Source: Frateuria_A sp051900535
GTDB lineage: Bacteria > Pseudomonadota > Gammaproteobacteria > Xanthomonadales > Rhodanobacteraceae
DNA length: 64,000 nucleotides
Assembly (NCBI RefSeq): GCF_051900535.1
Contig: NZ_JBHZGI010000007.1
Span: 124,001-188,000 of the forward strand
Direction of reading: 5' to 3'
In this document: one piece after another, positions 58,864 to 64,000 of the stretch
Numbering within the stretch: position 1 is the first letter of the stretch
How the letters are laid out: every line of letters begins with the position of its first letter
Position numbers and translations under genes: made by a program
Notes under the pieces: model-generated
What the model was told of the DNA's origin: nothing
The model's input: only the letters and a program-made list of their open reading frames with translations
Databases searched by the model: none

Positions 58864-59292
58864 ATGAGCACGCATTGGCTGGCCAAACCCGCGCTGGCGA
58901 TGGCGACCCTGCTGCTGGCGTCGACCGCAGCGCTGCCGGTGGGAGCATCGGCGCACGACTGGCACGACCGGGGCTGGCACGGCCGCGGCCATTACGACCG
59001 CGGCTGGCATGACCGCGGCTGGCGCGACCATGACCGCTACGACCGTGGCCACTGGAGCGGCGGTCGATGGGTGGCCGGGGCGATCGTCGCCGGCGCCGTG
59101 ATCGGCCTGGTGGACGACGCGCTCAATCCGCCGCCGCGCGAGGTGGTCTACGAGCGCCCGGTCTACCGCCGCCCGGTGCGGGTGGTCTACGAGGAACCGG
59201 TCGTCACCCGCCGCGTGGTGGAGACGCGCACGGTCTATGTGGATCAGGCGCCATCCACCCGTTACGTCGGCTACTACGGCGACGGTGACTGA
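58864..59292 (+). CDS. Secreted protein with His/Arg/Trp-rich repeats
   Basis: A 142-residue protein with a signal peptide (ALAMATLLLASTAALPVGASA). A ~33-residue stretch of DRGW/HDRG repeats follows, then a glycine-zipper-like hydrophobic segment (WVAGAIVAGAVIGLVDDAL) and a Tyr/Val/Arg-rich C-terminus. The histidines suggest metal binding, but no family is recognised. The ATG follows GGAGGCATCTGC. Terminated by the hairpin at 59316. Confidence 0.75.
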   Translation: MSTHWLAKPALAMATLLLASTAALPVGASAHDWHDRGWHGRGHYDRGWHDRGWRDHDRYDRGHWSGGRWVAGAIVAGAVIGLVDDALNPPPREVVYERPVYRRPVRVVYEEPVVTRRVVETRTVYVDQAPSTRYVGYYGDGD

Positions 59293-59315
59293 AGACCGAC
59301 ATTCCGACGAAAAAG

Positions 59316-59340
59316 AGCCCGGGCATCCCGGGCTTTTTTT
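59316..59340. terminator. Rho-independent terminator shared by converging genes
   Basis: AGCCCGGG, loop CAT, CCCGGGCT, then seven T. A-rich sequence on the left lets it work for the opposite strand too. Confidence 0.92.
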
Positions 59341-59351
59341 CGTCCGCGGCA

Positions 59352-59777
59352 TCATCCGCCAGGCGGCAATTCCGCCACGCTGCCATGGCGCGCCGCGTGC
59401 TGGCGCATCTGCTCGAATGTCGACTTGTCGACCATCTCCACCGAGGAGATCGCGCAGGCCGGCTGGTCGCGGGCGCTGACCGTTTCGCCGACCTGTCCAC
59501 AGATGCGGCCGTCGCCGACGGATTTGCCCGACTCGCTCGCACGCAGCAGGAGACCTGGTGCGCCGATCCCCAGGCGCGGGCAGTCGGCGGCCAGGTGCAC
59601 CACGTAGCGGTACGGGCCGGTGCGCACCAGCGCGGTGCGCGCATCCACGACGTGCCATTCGTTGATCTTGTCGGTCTGGATGCATTGCGCGTAGGGCAAC
59701 GCCTTGCCGGGCGCGCCGGCGGCAGAGGCGGCGCAGTTTGCGGTAGCAAGCAACAGCAGGACGGGCAGGCGTTTCAT
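59352..59777 (-). CDS. Secreted DUF6491-like protein
   Basis: A 141-residue product with a signal peptide (MKRLPVLLLLATANCAASAAG). Its body has CIQTDKINEWHVVDARTALVRTGPYRYVVHLAADCPRLG (in parts) and CGQVGETVSARDQPACAISSVEMVD. The DKI-W-DxRT-L pattern and paired cysteines fit the DUF6491 family of gammaproteobacteria. Function unknown. ATG 59777. Confidence 0.72.
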   Translation of the reverse strand: MKRLPVLLLLATANCAASAAGAPGKALPYAQCIQTDKINEWHVVDARTALVRTGPYRYVVHLAADCPRLGIGAPGLLLRASESGKSVGDGRICGQVGETVSARDQPACAISSVEMVDKSTFEQMRQHAARHGSVAELPPGG

Positions 59778-60009
59778 GGCATCACCTCGCGAGGGGAAAG
59801 GCGCATGGGGGGCAAGCCCCTCCAGCATCGCGCGCCGGCATCGCCGGCGCCAGCGGCGCCGTGTCAGGAATTTGCCATCGGCCGATCACACGTATTGAAC
59901 GGGGGGTACGCCATGCTTGCAGGATGCCTACGGTTCGATCCGCTCCGCGGTACCGCGTCACCGGCAACGCCCACGCGAACCGCGCGTCCGACCCACGAAG
60001 GAACAGGCC

Positions 60010-61254
60010 ATGACGCAGCTGAGCCCCCTCGCCGGCGACACTCTCGCGCAGCGCTACCGGCGGGTCCGCCAACAGACCCTGCAGCTCTGCGCGGGTCTCA
60101 CGGCCGAAGACATGATGGTGCAGTCGATGCCCGACGCCAGCCCGGCGAAGTGGCATCTGGCGCATACCACGTGGTTTTTCGAGCAGTTCGTGCTCGGGCG
60201 CGATCCGCATTACCGCCCGCGCGACCCGTCCTGGCATTACCTGTTCAATTCCTACTACCAGAGCGTCGGCCCGATGCACGCGCGGCCGCAACGGGGCCTG
60301 CTGTCGCGGCCCTCGCTGGAAGAGGTGCTGGCGTATCGCCGCCATGTCGACGAGGCCCTGGGCGCGATGTTGCTGCGCGGGGACGAGGTTGCGCCGACCG
60401 CGATCATCGAGCTCGGTCTGCAGCATGAGCAGCAGCACCAGGAATTGCTGCTCACCGACATCCTCCATGCTTTCTGGAACAATCCGCTGTTGCCGTCGTA
60501 CCTGCAGGCAGCGCCGTCCGTGTCCATGGCGCCGGCTTCCCTGCAGTTCCTGCCGGGTGAGGAGGGCGTGGCCGCGATCGGCCATGCGGGCGACGGCTTT
60601 TCCTTCGACAACGAAACCCCGCGGCACCGCACGCTGCTGGCGCCCCATGCGCTGGCCAATCGCCTGGTCACCAACGAGGAGTACGCCGCGTTCGTGCACG
60701 ACGGCGGTTACCGCGAGCCGTCGTTGTGGCTGTCCGATGGTTGGGCCACCGTGCAGAGCGAAGCATGGCAGCGACCGATCTACTGGAGGCAGGACCTGGC
60801 CAGCGCGTTCTCGCTGGCCGGCGTGCAGGCGCTGGATCCCGGTGCGCCGGTCTGCCACCTGAGCTACTACGAAGCCGATGCCTTCGCCCGCTGGGCCGGT
60901 GCGCGACTGCCCACGGAAGCCGAATGGGAGGTTGCGGCCGCAACGCTGCCGGTCCAGGGCAACCTGCTCGACGGCGTGCCGCGGCTACCGCAGCCCGCCG
61001 GCGGCACGGGCCTGACGCAGATGTACGGCGACGCCTGGGAGTGGACTGCATCGCCCTACGTGGCCTATCCCGGCTTCCGTCCCCTGCCGGGCGCGCTCGG
61101 CGAATACAACGGCAAGTTCATGTGTGGCCAGTGGGTGCTGCGTGGCGGTTCGTGCGCCACTCCAGCCGGCCATGTGCGCGCGAGCTACCGCAACTTCTTC
61201 CCCCCGCAGGCGCGCTGGCAGTTCGCCGGCCTGCGCCTGGCCAAGGACCGATAA
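60010..61254 (+). CDS. egtB: Hercynine oxygenase EgtB (ergothioneine synthesis)
   Basis: EgtB is a non-heme iron enzyme that joins a sulfur donor to hercynine in ergothioneine synthesis. The 414-residue protein has a DinB-like N-terminal domain with the iron-binding histidines H52 (KWHLAHTTWFFEQF), H139 and H143 (LQHEQQHQELLL). The C-terminal domain is of the formylglycine-generating type (ARLPTEAEWEVAA, GDAWEWTASPY, LRGGSCATPAGHVRASYRNF in parts). ATG after AAGGAACAGGCC. egtD follows after 23 bases. The donor (gamma-glutamylcysteine or cysteine) cannot be told from sequence alone. Confidence 0.93.
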   Translation: MTQLSPLAGDTLAQRYRRVRQQTLQLCAGLTAEDMMVQSMPDASPAKWHLAHTTWFFEQFVLGRDPHYRPRDPSWHYLFNSYYQSVGPMHARPQRGLLSRPSLEEVLAYRRHVDEALGAMLLRGDEVAPTAIIELGLQHEQQHQELLLTDILHAFWNNPLLPSYLQAAPSVSMAPASLQFLPGEEGVAAIGHAGDGFSFDNETPRHRTLLAPHALANRLVTNEEYAAFVHDGGYREPSLWLSDGWATVQSEAWQRPIYWRQDLASAFSLAGVQALDPGAPVCHLSYYEADAFARWAGARLPTEAEWEVAAATLPVQGNLLDGVPRLPQPAGGTGLTQMYGDAWEWTASPYVAYPGFRPLPGALGEYNGKFMCGQWVLRGGSCATPAGHVRASYRNFFPPQARWQFAGLRLAKDR

Positions 61255-61277
61255 GAACTCTAAGGAGCATTGCCCCG

Positions 61278-62264
61278 ATGAACATCCGTGCCCTGGACCT
61301 GCCCGCCGACGGACGCACCCCGCCCGCCGGCGGGCTGCTGGAGACCGTCCGCCGCGGGCTGCGCGCGCAGCCCAAGCGCCTGCCCTCGTGGCTTTTCTAC
61401 GACGCGCAGGGCTCGGCGCTGTTCGAGCGCATCTGCGAGCAGCCGGAGTACTATTTGACCCGCTGCGAGACCGCCCTGATGCGCGAGCACGCCGCCAGCA
61501 TCGCCGACACGCTGGGCATGGATGTGCGCTTGGTCGAGTACGGCAGTGGCAGCGCGACCAAGACGCGCCTGCTGCTCGAGCACATGGCCTCGCCGGTGAG
61601 CTACGTTCCGGTGGAAATCTCACCCGAACCGTTGCTGCAGAGCGTACGGCGCCTGGGCGAGCACTTTCCGCAACTTCCGGTCCAACCGCTCTGCGGCGAC
61701 TTTACGCGTCCGCTGCGTCTGCCGATCCCCCCGCGCGCGCCGCGACGCACGGTCGTCTATTTCCCCGGCTCGACCATCGGCAATTTCGACGCGCGCGAGG
61801 CGATCGCCCTGTTGCGCAAGATGCGTACGGAGATGGGCGAGAATGGCGGCATTCTGATCGGCGCGGATCTGAAGAAAGACACGTCCCTGATCGAGGCGGC
61901 CTACAACGATGCCGCCGGCGTCACGGCGGAATTCACCCTCAACATGCTCGCGCGCCTGAATCGCGAGCTGGGCAGCGATTTCGATCTGGCCGCGTTTCGC
62001 CACCGCGCACACTACAACGCGTTGGCCGGCCGCATCGAAACCAGCCTGGTCAGCCAGTGCGAGCAGAAAGTGCGGGTGGGCCGCAGCCAGGTCGCCTTCG
62101 GCAAGGACGAGGCGATCCGGGTGGAAGTCAGCTGCAAATACTCGCTGGAGGACTTCGCCACGCTTGCGGGCAAGGCCGGGCTGGAGGTACTGCGCGTGTG
62201 GCTGGACCCCGAGCGCATGTTCAGCGTGCAGTATCTGGTGCGCGCCGGCTCGGTCGCCCGCTAG
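61278..62264 (+). CDS. egtD: L-histidine N-alpha-methyltransferase EgtD
   Basis: EgtD trimethylates histidine to hercynine, the first step of ergothioneine synthesis. The 328-residue protein has the family segments PSWLFYDAQGSALFERICEQPEYYLTRCE (in parts), the SAM motif LVEYGSGSATKTRLLLEH, VVYFPGSTIGNF and LIGADLKKD. It ends with ALAGRIETSLVS and VEVSCKYSLEDF. ATG after AAGGAG. With egtB it makes a two-gene cassette; no egtA, egtC or egtE is nearby. Confidence 0.95.
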   Translation: MNIRALDLPADGRTPPAGGLLETVRRGLRAQPKRLPSWLFYDAQGSALFERICEQPEYYLTRCETALMREHAASIADTLGMDVRLVEYGSGSATKTRLLLEHMASPVSYVPVEISPEPLLQSVRRLGEHFPQLPVQPLCGDFTRPLRLPIPPRAPRRTVVYFPGSTIGNFDAREAIALLRKMRTEMGENGGILIGADLKKDTSLIEAAYNDAAGVTAEFTLNMLARLNRELGSDFDLAAFRHRAHYNALAGRIETSLVSQCEQKVRVGRSQVAFGKDEAIRVEVSCKYSLEDFATLAGKAGLEVLRVWLDPERMFSVQYLVRAGSVAR

Positions 62265-62382
62265 GCGAACCTGGGCAGGGTGGGCTTCACGCACCGCGTC
62301 TTGCCTGGTGCTCCGGGCCGCTGCCGCGTTGCCACCGGCATCAACGCGTAGAATCGCGCTCCCACCTGTCAGCCCGAATCCG

Positions 62383-63438
62383 ATGGCAGCAACCGTCGCC
62401 ACCGCGCCCGCGCCCCAACTGGACGCTCTGTTCCTACCCATCGCCAGCGGCGAGCTGCGTCTGCCTGATGATGGCCGGGTGCTTTTCCTGCGTGCCCGCG
62501 AGGGTGCGTCGTTGCGTGCATTCGCCGGTCCTGGCTGGCTTTGCGCGCAGAGTTTCAGGCCCTTTGCCGACGAGCTTTGCCGGGCGGGCATGACCGTCGG
62601 CGAGCCGGCGCAGGACGACCGGTTTGCGCTGGTCCTCGTGCTGCCGCCGCGTCAGCGCGATGAGGCTCGCGCCCTGCTCGCCCGCGCCGCGCGACACCTG
62701 CAGTCCGGCGGCGTCGTGCTGGTGGCGGTGCCCAATGCCGAAGGCGCGAAATCGGCCGAAGCCGATGCCGTGCAGCTGTTTGGCGCGGTGCACAGCCTGT
62801 CCAAGCACAAGTGCCGCGTGTTCTGGGCCGGCGCCGGCGACGCGATGGACACCGCACGGCTGGCCGAGTGGGAGGCGTTCGACGCGCCACGCCGGATCGC
62901 CGGTGGTTATCTCAGCCGTTCCGGGCTGTTTGCCTGGGATCGCATCGATACCGCCTCGGCGCTGCTTGCGGCGCAGCTGCCGCACGACCTGGTCGGCCGT
63001 GTCGCCGACCTTGGCGCGGGCTACGGTTATCTCGCGGCGCAGGTGATCGCGCGCTGCCCTGGCGTCACCGCCGTGGATCTGTACGAAGCCGAAGCACGCG
63101 CGCTGGAGCCGGCCCGCGTCAACCTCGCCGAGGCGATCGCTGCGAGCGGGCGGAAAATGGACGCGGACGTGCGCTGGCACGATGTCACCACCGGCCTGCC
63201 GCACCGCTACGATGCGATCGTGACCAATCCGCCGTTCCACCAGGGTCGCGCGGACTTGCCGGGGCTCGGCCGCGCCTTCATCGACGTGGCTGCCGATGCG
63301 CTGCTTCCGCACGGTCGCCTGTGGATGGTCGCCAACCGGCACCTGCCGTACGAGGCCACGCTGGCTGCGCGCTTCGCCCACGTGCGAACGGTGGCCATGC
63401 AGGAGGGCTTCAAGGTGATCGAGGCGGTACGTGCATGA
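62383..63438 (+). CDS. RsmC-like 16S rRNA (guanine-N2) methyltransferase
   Basis: A 351-residue class I methyltransferase with an inactive N-terminal domain and a catalytic C-terminal domain, as in RsmC (16S m2G1207) and RlmG. LSKHKCRVFWAG lies at the domain border. The SAM motif is VADLGAGYGYLAAQV and the catalytic motif IVTNPPFHQGRAD. RsmC is favoured by length and the HKCRVF-type segment, but RlmG cannot be excluded. The ATG at 62383 lacks a strong ribosome site. It overlaps the next gene by ATGA. Confidence 0.85.
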   Translation: MAATVATAPAPQLDALFLPIASGELRLPDDGRVLFLRAREGASLRAFAGPGWLCAQSFRPFADELCRAGMTVGEPAQDDRFALVLVLPPRQRDEARALLARAARHLQSGGVVLVAVPNAEGAKSAEADAVQLFGAVHSLSKHKCRVFWAGAGDAMDTARLAEWEAFDAPRRIAGGYLSRSGLFAWDRIDTASALLAAQLPHDLVGRVADLGAGYGYLAAQVIARCPGVTAVDLYEAEARALEPARVNLAEAIAASGRKMDADVRWHDVTTGLPHRYDAIVTNPPFHQGRADLPGLGRAFIDVAADALLPHGRLWMVANRHLPYEATLAARFAHVRTVAMQEGFKVIEAVRA

Positions 63439-64000
63439 AGCTGGTACGCCTCATTGCCAACCTCGGCTACGGCAGCCGCAAGGAAGTGATGCAGCTGTTC
63501 CGCGAAGGGCGGGTGACCGATCCGGCGGGCGAGGTCCTCTACACAGACGACCGGGCCGAACACGCGGACGTCCGCATCGACGGCGAGCCGCTGGATCCAC
63601 CGGCGGGTCTGGTGCTGCTGATGCACAAGCCGACCGGTTACACCTGCTCGCGCAAGGATGCGGGACGGCTGGTCTATGACCTTCTGCCGCCGCGCTGGCG
63701 GCGCCGCGATCCGGCGCTGTCGACCGTCGGGCGGCTCGACCGCGACACGTCCGGGCTGTTGCTGCTCACCGACGATGGCGCGCTGCTGCACCGGATCATT
63801 TCGCCCAAGGCGAACGTCGCCAAGGTCTACGAGGCCTCGCTTGCCCGCGACCTGCGCGGCGACGAGGGCGGGGTGTTCGCCAGCGGCACGCTGATGCTGG
63901 AATCGGAAACTACGCCGCTCGCCCCGGCACGGTTGCAGCCGCTCGGGCCGCGTCGGGCCAGGCTGACGGTCACCGAGGGGCGCTATCACCAGGTGCGGCG
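63435..64000 (+). CDS. rsuA: RsuA-family pseudouridine synthase (3' end outside window)
   Basis: The first 188 codons of a 16S rRNA (U516-type) pseudouridine synthase. It has a short S4 RNA-binding domain (MKLVRLIANLGYGSRKEVMQ), then LMHKPTGYTCSRKD and the catalytic motif with the essential Asp, GRLDRDTSGLLLLTDDG. The late family motif EGRYHQVRR is cut by the window end. It overlaps the rRNA methyltransferase stop (ATGA), so two rRNA modification genes are coupled. Family member (RsuA rather than RluE/RluF) is likely but not certain. Confidence 0.88.
   Translation, partial: MKLVRLIANLGYGSRKEVMQLFREGRVTDPAGEVLYTDDRAEHADVRIDGEPLDPPAGLVLLMHKPTGYTCSRKDAGRLVYDLLPPRWRRRDPALSTVGRLDRDTSGLLLLTDDGALLHRIISPKANVAKVYEASLARDLRGDEGGVFASGTLMLESETTPLAPARLQPLGPRRARLTVTEGRYHQVR

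Noticed and set aside
62265..62382. A sigma-70 promoter (TTGCCA and TAGAAT) before the RsmC-like gene
   Set aside because: The spacer is only 14 bases, so the match is poor.
1..64000. Mobile elements, prophage genes, CRISPR arrays or defence systems
   Set aside because: No transposase, integrase, phage structural gene, repeat-spacer array or defence nuclease was recognised; the only repeats are short intergenic palindromes and small tandem repeats.

Overview
The window is a high-GC (well over 60%), gene-dense stretch of a gammaproteobacterial chromosome. Several things point to the Xanthomonadales/Lysobacterales, most likely Rhodanobacteraceae (Dyella, Rhodanobacter or Luteibacter type): the flhA-flhF-flhG-fliA-cheYZA-stator order, the hemA/lolB-ispE-tRNA-Gln-prs-rplY-pth-ychF neighbourhood, a bacterial OGT-like TPR glycosyltransferase, and palindromic intergenic repeats. 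The family assignment is inference. No insertion sequence, prophage, integrase or CRISPR array was seen, and base composition looks even by eye.

Region 1 (1-10533) is the end of a flagellar regulon on the + strand: partial flhA, flhF, flhG, fliA (sigma-28), cheY, cheZ, a first cheA, a second-type stator pair (MotC/MotD) and a cheW. Most genes overlap by ATGA or nearly touch.

Region 2 (10586-14595, - strand) holds a possible sulfur module (membrane-anchored DsrE-like protein, TsdA-like diheme cytochrome, cytochrome c4-like partner). Next to it is a FliK-like/FlhB-C-terminus-like pair that may act in export switching.

Region 3 (14647-24193, + strand) is a second chemotaxis operon: STAS protein, cheY, cheA, cheW, a transmembrane receptor, cheR, cheD, cheB, a receptor without a sensor domain, and a second STAS protein. 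Close matches to FliA promoters (TAAA or TCAA, 15 bases, then a GCCGATAA-like box) lie before the first STAS gene (two in tandem), before the second cheW and inside the end of cheD. FliA from region 1 therefore probably controls region 3.

Region 4 (24407-32041) carries an ECF sigma/probable anti-sigma pair with a divergent small membrane protein, an M13 metallopeptidase, a secreted small protein, a Nudix hydrolase, a YciI-like protein, a 5'-3' exonuclease, a nitroreductase and cytidine deaminase.

Region 5 (32193-36817) encodes proton-translocating transhydrogenase. pntAA is separated from pntAB-pntB by an oppositely oriented operon (sigma factor, DUF3619-like membrane protein, DUF3106 protein).

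Region 6 (36880-46533) is mixed: a membrane protein, SufT, a secreted M4 (vibriolysin-type) protease with two PPC domains, a half-length asparaginase, an AidB-type acyl-CoA dehydrogenase, DUF2069, WrbA, a YihY/BrkB protein, a TlpA-like thioredoxin and acylphosphatase.

Region 7 (46572-58700) is a housekeeping block. hemA-prfA-OGT-like run leftward; a TPR lipoprotein, lolB, an ispE fused in frame to an acetyltransferase domain, tRNA-Gln(UUG), prs, rplY, pth and ychF run rightward.

Region 8 (58864-64000) has two small secreted proteins, the ergothioneine genes egtB-egtD, an RsmC-like rRNA methyltransferase and a truncated rsuA-type pseudouridine synthase.
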